From: an uncultured Armatimonadota bacterium
GTDB taxonomy: Bacteria; Armatimonadota; Armatimonadia; Armatimonadales; Armatimonadaceae
Direction of reading: 5' to 3'
DNA: 15,878 nucleotides
Assembly (NCBI GenBank): GCA_903881535.1
Contig: CAIRTT010000188.1
Coordinates: 1 to 15,878 of the forward strand
Shown here: in pieces, positions 1-6,713 of the stretch
How positions within the stretch are numbered: the first letter of the stretch is position 1
Layout: every line of letters starts with the position of its first letter
Notes under the pieces: model-generated
Told to the model about the DNA's origin: nothing
Databases searched by the model: none
What the model saw: only the letters and a program-made list of their open reading frames with translations
Position numbers and translations under genes: made by a program

Positions 1-54
1 GCTCGTGGCGGTGGCGTCGAATCCAAGGGCAAGACCCGGGGTAGGTTCATCTAA
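1..54 (+). CDS. C-terminal end of a small basic phage protein (partial)
   Basis: The reading frame is open from the first base and stops with TAA at 52-54. It encodes 17 residues ending in ARGGGVESKGKTRGRFI. This tail is nearly identical to the end of the next gene (ARGGGIESKGKTRGRFV), so the missing body may be a paralogue of that gene or an unrelated protein carrying the same C-terminal motif. The stop codon overlaps the next start by one base (TAATG). The function is unknown. The frame and motif are clear, but the gene start lies outside the window. Confidence 0.8.
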   Translation, partial: ARGGGVESKGKTRGRFI

Positions 55-371
55 TGGCCATGGCAAAGAGCGATCCGCTCAACACCCCTGAACAGCGTAA
101 GTTCATGGCTGAGATGGCCGCTGAGAAACGCGCTGCTGAGGCACAAGCTGCTGCTCGCCAGAAGGCTAGGATGGTCGAAGAGGCTGTCTCCCAACGCGCC
201 AAAGAAGACGCAATGGGCAAGGCTGCTGAGCAGCGTGACAAGGATACCGCCATGCGTGACGCGTATACCCGGGCGACAAAGGCCCCGCTGGCCAAGGGTG
301 GCTCTGTGAAGAAATACGCTCGTGGTGGCGGTATTGAGTCCAAGGGCAAGACCCGGGGCCGGTTTGTATGA
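54..371 (+). CDS. Small helical protein with Gly/Lys/Arg-rich C-terminal tag, unknown function
   Basis: The product is 105 residues. Residues 9-75 are rich in Ala, Glu, Lys, Arg and Gln, with almost no Gly or Pro, and should form a long charged helix or coiled coil. Residues 79-105 are a basic Gly-rich tail containing LAKGG, YARGGG and KGKTRGRFV. The ATG at 54 overlaps the previous stop by one base; an ATG at 60 is an alternative start. The stop overlaps the next start by 4 bases (ATGA at 368-371), which suggests translational coupling. From memory, small proteins with this type of tail occur near head and tail genes of many uncultured phages, but I know of no assigned function. A minor virion or assembly protein is an inference from position. 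Confidence 0.85.
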   Translation: MAMAKSDPLNTPEQRKFMAEMAAEKRAAEAQAAARQKARMVEEAVSQRAKEDAMGKAAEQRDKDTAMRDAYTRATKAPLAKGGSVKKYARGGGIESKGKTRGRFV

Positions 372-622
372 TGCCGTCACGGGGTATGGGGGCTATTGCC
401 ACCAATAAAGTGCCTCGTGCTAAGCGTCGTGGGGATGAGAAGCCAGTTCTGGGTACTGACGAGCCCATAACGACCTTTGCCAAGGGTGGGCTCTACGAGA
501 ACATCCACAAGAAACAGGCCCGTATTGCGCACGGGTCTGGCGAGAAAATGCGTAAACCCGGTAGTCCGGGAGCGCCTACGCCTGCTGCGTTTCGACAATC
601 GGCAAAGACCGTGAGAAAGTAA
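368..622 (+). CDS. Conserved small basic phage protein (KGGLYxNIHKKQxRI / GSGEKMRKPG motif)
   Basis: The product is 84 residues and strongly basic (many Lys and Arg). It begins at the ATG of an ATGA overlap with the upstream gene; a second ATG follows at once at 371. The central and C-terminal part holds FAKGGLYENIHKKQARI (residues 37-53) and GSGEKMRKPGSPGAPT (residues 56-71), followed by a basic tail. I recognise this pair of motifs as recurrent in small proteins of the morphogenesis regions of marine and freshwater phages, without a known function. Charge and position would fit a nucleic-acid-binding or capsid-associated role, but that is inference. It ends directly against the next ATG at 623. 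Confidence 0.85.
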   Translation: MMPSRGMGAIATNKVPRAKRRGDEKPVLGTDEPITTFAKGGLYENIHKKQARIAHGSGEKMRKPGSPGAPTPAAFRQSAKTVRK

Positions 623-1351
623 ATGGCCTACAAGACTACAGCGACGACCGACTTCAACCTTGACCTCAACACGATTGTGGAAGAGGCGTTTGAGCGTTGT
701 GGTGCGGAACTGCGTACCGGGTACGACCTGCGTACGGCCAAGCGTAGTCTTAGCCTGCTGCTGATGGACTGGGCTAACCGGGGCATCAACCTGTGGACGC
801 TGGAGCAGGGCACCCAACTTTTGACTTCCGGTACCGGCACCTATGACCTTCCGGCTGATACGGTAGACTTGCTCGACCATGTGATCCGTACCGGCACGGG
901 TACCAACCAGATCGACATCAACATCAGCCGGATCTCCTCCAGCACGTACGTGTCTATCCCTAACAAGAATGCTACGGGACGCCCGATCCAGATCTGGATC
1001 AACCGGCTTACGGGGGCTACGAATTCGGCTGGCGCGGTGGTCTACCCGCAGTTCACAGTCTGGCCCCTGCCGGACAACAGCACCACCTACACCCTGTACT
1101 ACACCCGTCTGAGGCGTATGTACGACGTGGGCAACGGCATCAACGGCCAAGACATCCCGTATCGCTTTATGCCCTGCATGGTAGCGGGGCTGTCCTACAT
1201 GCTCGCCATGAAGGTTCCGGGGGCCGATGCGCGTATTCCTATCCTCAAGAGCCAGTACGACGAGGCGTGGGAGTTGGCTGCTGGCGAGGACCGGGAGAAG
1301 GCTTCGGTGCGGTTTGTGCCCCGGCAGAGCTTCATGGGCACCGCCTCTTAA
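623..1351 (+). CDS. Putative head-tail adaptor / tail accessory protein (P22 gp4-like)
   Basis: The product is 242 residues. The N-terminal half (residues about 14-60) reads as helices typical of phage adaptor proteins: an ALIEEAFERCG-like opening, then DLRTAKRSLSLLLMDWANRGINLWTLE written here only in outline (residues 36-62). A beta-rich middle follows (TYDLPADTVDLLDHV, residues 73-87), then a stretch near the C-terminus (DIPYRFMPCMVAGLSYMLAMK, residues about 178-198) like the helix of adaptor proteins that packs on the portal. Known adaptors form a 12-fold ring between portal and tail. The assignment rests on overall pattern and on position upstream of a second adaptor-like gene; I cannot see the portal gene. 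The start directly follows the previous stop. Confidence 0.65.
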   Translation: MAYKTTATTDFNLDLNTIVEEAFERCGAELRTGYDLRTAKRSLSLLLMDWANRGINLWTLEQGTQLLTSGTGTYDLPADTVDLLDHVIRTGTGTNQIDINISRISSSTYVSIPNKNATGRPIQIWINRLTGATNSAGAVVYPQFTVWPLPDNSTTYTLYYTRLRRMYDVGNGINGQDIPYRFMPCMVAGLSYMLAMKVPGADARIPILKSQYDEAWELAAGEDREKASVRFVPRQSFMGTAS

Positions 1352-1360
1352 GGTGCTCTT

Positions 1361-1738
1361 ATGGCAAATAGGTTCGCATCTGGCAAAAATGCTATCGGCG
1401 AGTGCGATAGGTGTGGGTTCCGTTACAAGCTAAGAGAGCTGTCCCAACTGGTCATCAAGACCAAGAACGTCAACATTCTGGTCTGCAAAACGTGTTGGGA
1501 ACCTGACCAACCGCAGTTGTCACTGGGTCTGTACCCGGTCGATGACCCGCAGGCCATCCGCAACCCCCGTCCTGATGTAAGCTATTACGAGCCCGGCAAT
1601 AACGGCGCTGGTGGTAGTAGAATGATCCAATGGGGCTGGGCCCCGGTGGGCGGATCTAGGGCGTACGACGCGGGTTTGACCCCTAATTCCCTTATCGCAG
1701 TGTGTGCGGTGGGGACCGTGACGATCACTACGACTTAG
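1361..1738 (+). CDS. Small zinc-ribbon protein of phage morphogenesis region
   Basis: The product is 125 residues. Two CxxC knuckles, C15-x2-C18 and C42-x2-C45, are separated by 23 residues and would bind one zinc ion as a ribbon. After the ribbon come the sequences PQLSLGLYPVDDPQAIRNPRP and a Gly-rich segment, and the protein ends in a short beta-prone stretch (VGTVTITTT). I recognise the N-terminal part as a recurring protein in uncultured marine and freshwater phages; its function is not established. A Shine-Dalgarno sequence AAGG (1350-1353) overlaps the previous stop codon and lies 7 bases before the ATG. Placement between two adaptor-like genes suggests a structural or assembly role rather than transcription control. 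Confidence 0.8.
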   Translation: MANRFASGKNAIGECDRCGFRYKLRELSQLVIKTKNVNILVCKTCWEPDQPQLSLGLYPVDDPQAIRNPRPDVSYYEPGNNGAGGSRMIQWGWAPVGGSRAYDAGLTPNSLIAVCAVGTVTITTT

Positions 1739-1741
1739 GAG
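1737..1741 (+). promoter_or_regulatory. Ribosome binding site AGGAG for the 67-residue gene
   Basis: AGGAG overlaps the TAG stop of the zinc-ribbon gene and sits 7 bases before the ATG at 1749. It favours that ATG over the in-frame GTG at 1746. Confidence 0.75.
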
Positions 1742-1748
1742 ATCTGTG

Positions 1749-1952
1749 ATGAGCGACGAATTCAAGTATTTCGGGTGGGACGTTGACCCCATTGGCAAGT
1801 ACACCCAACCCAAGCCCAACGGGGACCCCACGGGCCAGAACGGCTATCCCGATAAGGACGTCAACAAGGGCGTCACCATGATGGATACGCGTGGCGGCGG
1901 TGCGGCTACCAAGGGCAAGAAGTTCGTCTCGCAGATCAACCTCGACGAGTAA
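1749..1952 (+). CDS. Small phage protein with RGGGAATKGKKF tag, unknown function
   Basis: The product is 67 residues. The first half is acidic and aromatic (FKYFGWDVDPIGKY), the middle is Pro/Gly/Asn-rich, and the C-terminal part carries RGGG (residues 48-51) and KGKKF (residues 55-59). This pattern echoes the C-terminal tags of the genes at 1-54 and 54-371, although the bodies of the proteins are unrelated. A strong AGGAG site supports the ATG at 1749. Only three bases separate its stop from the next start. No function is known to me; the location between zinc-ribbon and SU10-like adaptor genes suggests a minor virion or assembly protein. Confidence 0.8.
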   Translation: MSDEFKYFGWDVDPIGKYTQPKPNGDPTGQNGYPDKDVNKGVTMMDTRGGGAATKGKKFVSQINLDE

Positions 1953-1955
1953 GCC

Positions 1956-2591
1956 GTGAACTACTCCACTCTTACAACGCTGATCCAACAGTACTGTGAA
2001 TCTACAGAGACCACCTTTGTAGCCAACATTCCTACGTTTGTTCAGCTTGCAGAAGAGCGGATATACAACTCGGTTCAGATCCCTGCGATCCGCCGTAACC
2101 AGACCGGTACGTTGTCCACAAACAATAAGTACCTGACGCTGCCTAGCGACTGGTTGGCGACGTTCTCACTTGCCGTGATCAATGCGGACGGCTCACAGGA
2201 GTTTCTGCTCGACAAGGATGTGAACTTCGTTCGCCAGTCCTTCCCTTCGCCCACCGACACGGGCAAGCCGCAGTACTACGCGATCTTCGACGCCAACACG
2301 TTTATTCTAGGCCCTACGCCTGACTCCGCCTATAGCGTGGAGATGCACTATTACTACTACCCGACATCCATCGTGACGGCGGGTACGACGTGGCTTGGGG
2401 ACAACTTTGAGACGGTACTGTTGTACGGGTCGCTGCGTGAGGCTTACACCTACCTCAAGGGTGAGGCGGACATGATGCAGTACTACGATCAGAAGTACCA
2501 AGAGGCCCTTGGCCTGCTCAAACAGCTTGGCGATGGTAAGGATCGACTTGATACTTATCGTTCTGGTCAGGTCAGGATACCGGTGACCTGA
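1956..2591 (+). CDS. SU10-like phage adaptor protein (head-tail connector)
   Basis: The product is 211 residues and begins at GTG 1956, three bases after the previous stop. The opening (LIQQYCESTETTFVANIPTF, residues about 9-28), the following helix QLAEERIYNSVQIPAIRRN and the segment YLTLPSDWLATFSLAVI fit my memory of the phage SU10 adaptor family. Members of that family link portal and tail in podovirus-like virions. The middle is beta-rich with a run of tyrosines (MHYYYYPTS), and the C-terminal third is helical (LLYGSLREAYTYLKGEAD, then YYDQKYQEALGLLKQL). The family match is from memory; a profile search would settle it. The stop overlaps the next ATG by one base (TGATG). Confidence 0.75.
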   Translation: MNYSTLTTLIQQYCESTETTFVANIPTFVQLAEERIYNSVQIPAIRRNQTGTLSTNNKYLTLPSDWLATFSLAVINADGSQEFLLDKDVNFVRQSFPSPTDTGKPQYYAIFDANTFILGPTPDSAYSVEMHYYYYPTSIVTAGTTWLGDNFETVLLYGSLREAYTYLKGEADMMQYYDQKYQEALGLLKQLGDGKDRLDTYRSGQVRIPVT

Positions 2592-3010
2592 TGCCTATCT
2601 TTCAGACACAAACGGTGAGCTTTCGGCAAGAACTGCCGCAGGCTGTGCACAATCTGCTGACCGATACGATCAAGCTGGCGCTGTATACAAGCAGTTCTAG
2701 CATCAACGCGGACACCACTGTCTACACCACGTCCAACGAGATCACCGGCACCGGCTATACGGCAGGGGGCAAGGTCGTCACAGGCGCTACGATTGCTAAC
2801 AGCAACGGCGTGGTCTACGTCAATTTTGACAACGTGGTCTGGACCCCGGCAGCGTTTACCACCGCAGGTGCCTTGCTCTACAACGCCAGCCAGAGCAACA
2901 AATCCATCGCGGTGCTGAGCTTTGGTGGGGATAAAACTTGCATCAACAGCTTCACAGTCCAGATGCCAGCCAACAATTACACTACATCTTTGCTGCGCTT
3001 TAGCGCCTGA
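2591..3010 (+). CDS. Putative virion structural protein, tail-associated
   Basis: The product is 139 residues and beta-rich. It contains HNLLTDTIKLALYTSSS (residues about 17-33), then TTVYTTSNEITGTGYTAGGK (residues about 38-57), VYVNFDNVVW and ALLYNASQSNKSIAVLSFGG. I recognise this order of motifs (KLALYT, YTxxxEITGTGYTAGG, FDNVxWT, ALLYN) as a recurrent phage structural protein found next to adaptor and tail genes. The exact position in the virion is not known to me. The start is fused to the previous stop by TGATG, and the next gene follows after 10 bases. No transmembrane segment or signal peptide is visible. Confidence 0.75.
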   Translation: MPIFQTQTVSFRQELPQAVHNLLTDTIKLALYTSSSSINADTTVYTTSNEITGTGYTAGGKVVTGATIANSNGVVYVNFDNVVWTPAAFTTAGALLYNASQSNKSIAVLSFGGDKTCINSFTVQMPANNYTTSLLRFSA

Positions 3011-3014
3011 GGGA
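3009..3014 (+). promoter_or_regulatory. Ribosome binding site GAGGGA choosing the start at 3021
   Basis: This purine-rich site lies 6 bases before the ATG at 3021. It supports that start over the longer in-frame reading from 2922, which would overlap the upstream gene by about 90 bases. Confidence 0.65.
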
Positions 3015-3020
3015 ACTTCA

Positions 3021-3602
3021 ATGTTTAATGAGAAAGCTAAATCGGCGGACGCAGCGGTAGCTAGTGTCGAAGCCAACATGGGTGTGCGAGATCAGGTCGA
3101 GGCAGGTGGCGTGTACGCCATCGAATGCTATGACGCTGCAGGTACCCTCAAGTGGCGCGAAGAGACCCACAACCTCGTGGTCAACGTGGGCTTGCAGGAC
3201 ATGAACGCCCAGTACTTAAAGGGTTCATCCTATACGGCAGCGTGGTACGTGGGCCTGATTACCGGGCCTAGCGCAAGTGTAACGATTGCTGCGGCAAACA
3301 CCATGTCCAGCCATGCTGGATGGACGGAGAATGTTTTGTATAGCAATGCCACGCGCCCCGTGGCTACGTTTGGTACGGCTACCACGGCTAACCCGTCTGT
3401 GAACACCAATTCGGCCTCTGTGGCTCAGTTCAACATCAACGGCACGGCAACGATTGCTGGTGCGTTCTTATCTAGCAACAGCACCAAGAGTGGCACGACC
3501 GGCGTACTGTTCTCAGCCTCCAATTTCACGTCCCCCGGTGACCGTGCGGTTACCTCGGGTGATACGCTCAACGTCACTTACACCTTCAGCTTGGCTGGTT
3601 AA
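3021..3602 (+). CDS. Putative virion structural protein (tail-associated, Ig-like/beta-rich)
   Basis: The product is 193 residues from the ATG at 3021, which has a GAGGGA site 6 bases upstream. A short charged N-terminus is followed by GGVYAIECYDAAGTLKWREE (residues about 28-47) and HNLVVNVGLQDMNAQYL, then YTAAWYVGLITGPSA. This HNLVVxxGLxxxxxxYL...WYVGLI arrangement is familiar from phage structural proteins encoded near tail genes. The rest is Ser/Thr/Ala/Asn-rich beta sequence ending in SGDTLNVTYTFSLAG, like the last strand of a sandwich domain. It probably forms part of the tail or its appendages. No enzymatic motif is visible. Confidence 0.75.
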   Translation: MFNEKAKSADAAVASVEANMGVRDQVEAGGVYAIECYDAAGTLKWREETHNLVVNVGLQDMNAQYLKGSSYTAAWYVGLITGPSASVTIAAANTMSSHAGWTENVLYSNATRPVATFGTATTANPSVNTNSASVAQFNINGTATIAGAFLSSNSTKSGTTGVLFSASNFTSPGDRAVTSGDTLNVTYTFSLAG

Positions 3603-3606
3603 GGAG
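3601..3606 (+). promoter_or_regulatory. Ribosome binding site AAGGAG for the DUF2158-like gene
   Basis: A consensus AAGGAG overlaps the previous stop codon and lies 6 bases before the ATG at 3613. It fixes that start; the in-frame extension from 3454 lies inside the upstream gene. Confidence 0.75.
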
Positions 3607-3612
3607 CTACAC

Positions 3613-3789
3613 ATGGCTACGTTTAAAAAGGGCGATGTCGTCAAGCTCATTGCTGTGGTGCCTGAAGGTCCGATTACTGCGATGCGTATGGACGAGGACG
3701 GTAACGTCTCGTACCTCGTTGAGTGGACGGATGCCGATAGCGTTGCCCAGCAGAGATGGTTTGCGGAAGATCAGTTGATCGGAGCCTAA
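3613..3789 (+). CDS. Small DUF2158/YodC-like protein
   Basis: The product is 58 residues. FKKGDVVKLI at the start, a central MRMDEDGNVSYLVEWTD and a closing RWFAEDQLIG follow the pattern of the small YodC/DUF2158 family (KxGDVVxLKSGGP ... GxVxxxWFDG ... F..xxL). That family is a short beta-barrel of unknown function found in bacteria and phages. The two Trp positions and the DGNV turn fit. The consensus AAGGAG site makes the start secure. A GGAG at 3781-3784 near the end of this gene serves the fibre gene at 3791. Its job among tail genes is unknown; the family assignment is from pattern only. Confidence 0.7.
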   Translation: MATFKKGDVVKLIAVVPEGPITAMRMDEDGNVSYLVEWTDADSVAQQRWFAEDQLIGA

Positions 3790-3790
3790 A

Positions 3791-4648
3791 ATGGCTCTGG
3801 TACTTGCCGACCGTGTAAACGAGACCACAACCACCACTGGCCTTAGCACTTTGACTCTGGCGGGTGCGGTCAGCGGCTATCAGTCGTTCTCTATTATTGG
3901 CAATGCCAACACGACCTATTACACCATCGTGGGTCAGACCACGGGCGAGTGGGAAGTAGGTATTGGTACGTATACATTGTCGGGCACCACGCTGTCCCGA
4001 GATACGGTGCTGGCCTCCAGCGCAGGTGGCACGACTAAAGTCACGCTGTCAGCAGGTACCAAGTTTGTCTTCTGCGACTACCCAGCAGGCAAGGCGATCA
4101 ACCAAGACGCGTCGGGCAATACGTATGTCCCTAACCTTGGGGCTACCACTGCTTCTACTGGCACGTTCACAACCCTGATTGCGTCCTTAGATTCGCAGTT
4201 CACCTCTACGGGCGCGTTGCTGATTTCCAAGGGCACTACGGGCCAACAGCCCGGCTCTCCTGCAACGGGCATGCTGCGGTACAACACGACCACCAGCCAG
4301 TTTGAAGGGTATAGCGGTGCGTCGCCTGCGTGGACTTCGGTGGGTGGTGCGTCGATTGTCAACGACACCAGCTCTGCAACGGCGTATTACCCTTTGTTTG
4401 CGTATGCCACTTCAGGCACGGCGCTCAACATCTACACCTCCAATGCCAAGTACCTGTACACGCCTTCTACCGGCGAGCTGGTGGCTCCAGAGGTCGTGGT
4501 TTCAAACGGCATCCACGTAAACTCTGCGACGGTCAACTCAAGCTACACGATAGCCAGCGGATACAATGGGTTCTCAGTAGGCCCGATGACGATTGCGTCA
4601 GGGGTAGTAGTTACCGTATCGACTGGTCAAATCTGGACGGTTATCTAA
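3791..4648 (+). CDS. Phage tail-fibre-like protein (fibre base type N-terminus)
   Basis: The product is 285 residues. The N-terminal 105 residues (opening MALVLADRVNETTTTTG, then LAGAVSGYQSF, GEWEVGIGTYT, TLSRDTVLASS and FVFCDYPAGKA) match a module I recognise at the N-terminus of many phage tail-fibre proteins, where it probably anchors the fibre. A Thr/Gly-rich linker (TTASTGTFTTL) follows, then GMLRYNTTTSQFEGYSG (about residues 157-173), also typical of fibre proteins. The C-terminal 100 residues are beta-rich and unrecognised, ending in TVSTGQIWTVI. GGAG at 3781-3784 lies 6 bases before the ATG. The stop overlaps the next start by one base (TAATG). It likely acts in the virion tail with the three fibres downstream. 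Confidence 0.8.
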   Translation: MALVLADRVNETTTTTGLSTLTLAGAVSGYQSFSIIGNANTTYYTIVGQTTGEWEVGIGTYTLSGTTLSRDTVLASSAGGTTKVTLSAGTKFVFCDYPAGKAINQDASGNTYVPNLGATTASTGTFTTLIASLDSQFTSTGALLISKGTTGQQPGSPATGMLRYNTTTSQFEGYSGASPAWTSVGGASIVNDTSSATAYYPLFAYATSGTALNIYTSNAKYLYTPSTGELVAPEVVVSNGIHVNSATVNSSYTIASGYNGFSVGPMTIASGVVVTVSTGQIWTVI

Positions 4649-6636
4649 TGAGCACGATCAGCGCCAGCACCACAACGACCACCGCGTTTAAGGTCACAAG
4701 CGATACCACCGGTACGTTGGTGTTGCAGACGGGTAGCACCCCGACCACTGCGGTGACGCTCGGTTCTGCAGGTAACGTCACTATTGCTGCGCCGAGTAGT
4801 GGTTCGGCATTGGTTATGAGCGCCGCATCTGGCACAGCGCAACAAGAAATCCTTCGGGCTACCAATTCCACTAACGCAGGATATTTGTCTATTTCAGGTG
4901 TTGGTTCTGCGTCTGCTGTAGCGTCATGGGCTAACGGCAGCATGGTGACGGAAGCTATACCGTTCAGTTCTGGTAATTACATTTTAAGTGCTTACACCGG
5001 AAACTTGCTTTTCCAAACCAACAATCGCACGACTGCGATGACGCTTGACGCCAGTGGCAACCTCGGCATTGGTACAAGTTCGCCTGCTTACAATTTAGAG
5101 GTAAGCAAGTCGCAAGATGGCGTAACCAATGCGGCAGTTACAAACGCAAACGCGGGTACTGCGGCTCAAACAAGGCTTAGATTAAATAATGGTGGCAGCA
5201 ATTTCGGAACCATTTCGCACACCGGAGCTTCGTTTACAACCTCTGGCGTTTTTAGAGCAGATGGAACTTATGTTTATGGAAACGGCACTGGTGGTTTAAC
5301 TCTAGTTACTGGGGCCACTCAACCCATCTACTTTGGCATTGCCAACAACGAAGTTGCAAGGTTTGACACCTCCGGCAACCTCGGCATTGGTACGAGTTCG
5401 CCTTCACAGAAGTTGGATGTGGTTGGCACTGTAAAAGTCACTTCTTCTAGCGCGTTGAGTCAGTATTGGAATAGCGCCAGCGGTGCATACACTTCATGGC
5501 AATACAACGGCACAACTAACGGTGACATTGGCACTGGCAACAACGCGTTTAGCGGCGGTGCTACAGGTGATTTTGGTATCACCAGTCGAGCTGGTAATCT
5601 TGTTTTCGGGACAAGTTCAGCAGAGCGTATGCGCGTGACTTCAATTGGTAGGATTGGCATTGCTACAACCTCGCCCAGCGACACAGTTGGGATTGGTGGC
5701 ACGGGCGGCATCCAGTTTGAAGGCTGGAATAACGACAGAATGTTTCTTTTACAAACCTTCAGTTCTGGGTACTTTCAACGGATAGCAGGAGACGCTGCAA
5801 CCAGACAATTGCGCCTTGAGTCAAACAGCTCAGACGGCGGCGGTTCAGGATCAATTGTTTTCAAAACAAGTGGGTCTGGAACGCTTGCAACGACGATGAC
5901 GCTGGATGGTCTTGGCACACTCGGCGTAGGCATCACTCCAAATTCATGGGGTGGCGGCAGCAAGGCCATACAGTTGCCCGGTGGTGCTATTAGCGGCTAC
6001 AGCGGGGCATCGAACAACCAGTTAATACTCTGGAACAACTGCTACTACTACACTAACTTCACCTACACAAACACCGATTACGCCAACTACTTCCGCATAT
6101 ACAACGGCGACTACGCTTGGTTCAATGCGCCAAGCGGAACGGCGGGGACTACGCCCACCTTCACGCAAGTGATGACGCTGGATAAAAACGGCAACCTGCT
6201 GGTGGGGACGACGAGCACCTACAACAGTGCGAAAGTATCGGTAAACGGTGACGTTGAGGCACGGGGCAATATAAAAACTCGTTATGGAGCCTATGGCGCT
6301 TTAGCTAACGGCGCATCATTGACGTTAATGAGCTTTCCAAACGGCAGTTACGGGTCACAGCTTGATGGGGTTCTTGTCGTTGAGCAAAGAGACGATAGTG
6401 GTGGAAACTTAACCACCTCTACGTATCTTGTTTCTGCTTATGGTGGATCAGGAGCAAATTTTACTGCAGTTTCAACTCAGACGTATGCTGGAGGGCAATC
6501 GTTCACCATAGGCTCAACTACATCATCTGGAAACCTTGTTATCTCAATCACCAACACATCTGGCCGTGCATGCACCAGTGTCAACTACACCTTCTTGGCT
6601 TTGAAGGGTGGCTCTACCATAACGTACGCGTTTTGA
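4648..6636 (+). CDS. Mosaic tail-fibre protein A (no S74 chaperone domain)
   Basis: The product is 662 residues from the ATG at 4648, which overlaps the previous stop by one base. The N-terminus (ISASTTTTTAFKVTSDTTGT) is of a phage fibre type. The shaft alternates linkers with unrelated beta-rich payloads. Linkers: GNLGIGTSSP at residues 137 and 243, a degenerate GRIGIATTSP at 334, LGVGITP near 425, and GNLLVGTTS at 515. The payload near residues 425-520, rich in Tyr and Asn, is related to one in fibre B. The last 120 residues are unrecognised and do not contain the SDxRLKxNI chaperone found in fibres B and C; they may be the tip domain. A longer reading from 4330 overlaps the upstream gene by 106 codons and is not credible. 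Confidence 0.85.
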   Translation: MSTISASTTTTTAFKVTSDTTGTLVLQTGSTPTTAVTLGSAGNVTIAAPSSGSALVMSAASGTAQQEILRATNSTNAGYLSISGVGSASAVASWANGSMVTEAIPFSSGNYILSAYTGNLLFQTNNRTTAMTLDASGNLGIGTSSPAYNLEVSKSQDGVTNAAVTNANAGTAAQTRLRLNNGGSNFGTISHTGASFTTSGVFRADGTYVYGNGTGGLTLVTGATQPIYFGIANNEVARFDTSGNLGIGTSSPSQKLDVVGTVKVTSSSALSQYWNSASGAYTSWQYNGTTNGDIGTGNNAFSGGATGDFGITSRAGNLVFGTSSAERMRVTSIGRIGIATTSPSDTVGIGGTGGIQFEGWNNDRMFLLQTFSSGYFQRIAGDAATRQLRLESNSSDGGGSGSIVFKTSGSGTLATTMTLDGLGTLGVGITPNSWGGGSKAIQLPGGAISGYSGASNNQLILWNNCYYYTNFTYTNTDYANYFRIYNGDYAWFNAPSGTAGTTPTFTQVMTLDKNGNLLVGTTSTYNSAKVSVNGDVEARGNIKTRYGAYGALANGASLTLMSFPNGSYGSQLDGVLVVEQRDDSGGNLTTSTYLVSAYGGSGANFTAVSTQTYAGGQSFTIGSTTSSGNLVISITNTSGRACTSVNYTFLALKGGSTITYAF

Positions 6637-6644
6637 TTAAATTT

Positions 6645-6713
6645 ATGTTTAAGAAAACCGCAATCCAAGAACTCAAAGCAGAATTTGACGCTTACAAGGC
6701 GAGCCACCCATGA
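6645..6713 (+). CDS. Possible 22-residue micro-ORF coupled to fibre B
   Basis: This frame lies in the only longer gap between fibre genes. It runs from ATG 6645 to TGA 6711-6713 and encodes a charged helical peptide (MFKKTAIQELKAEFDAYK, then ASHP). Its stop overlaps the ATG of fibre B by the same ATGA geometry used by genes elsewhere in the window. It has no visible Shine-Dalgarno site. It could be a real microprotein, a leader that couples translation, or a remnant of a helical segment from a lost gene. The length is too short to be sure. Confidence 0.4.
   Translation: MFKKTAIQELKAEFDAYKASHP

Noticed and set aside
377..1150. Long minus-strand frame of 257 codons
   Set aside because: It covers parts of two well-supported + strand genes, is Arg/Val/His-rich as expected for antisense of GC-rich coding DNA, and no other gene in the window is on the minus strand.
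2922..3020. Upstream extension of the structural gene at 3021
   Set aside because: It would overlap the end of the previous gene by about 90 bases in another frame, while the ATG at 3021 has a GAGGGA site at good spacing.
4330..4647. In-frame 106-codon extension upstream of fibre A, giving a 768-residue protein
   Set aside because: It overlaps the well-supported fibre gene at 3791-4648 in another frame. The extension is Cys/His/Arg-rich and unlike the Ser/Thr/Gly-rich fibre, and the ATG at 4648 has the same 1-base overlap with the previous stop seen at other junctions.
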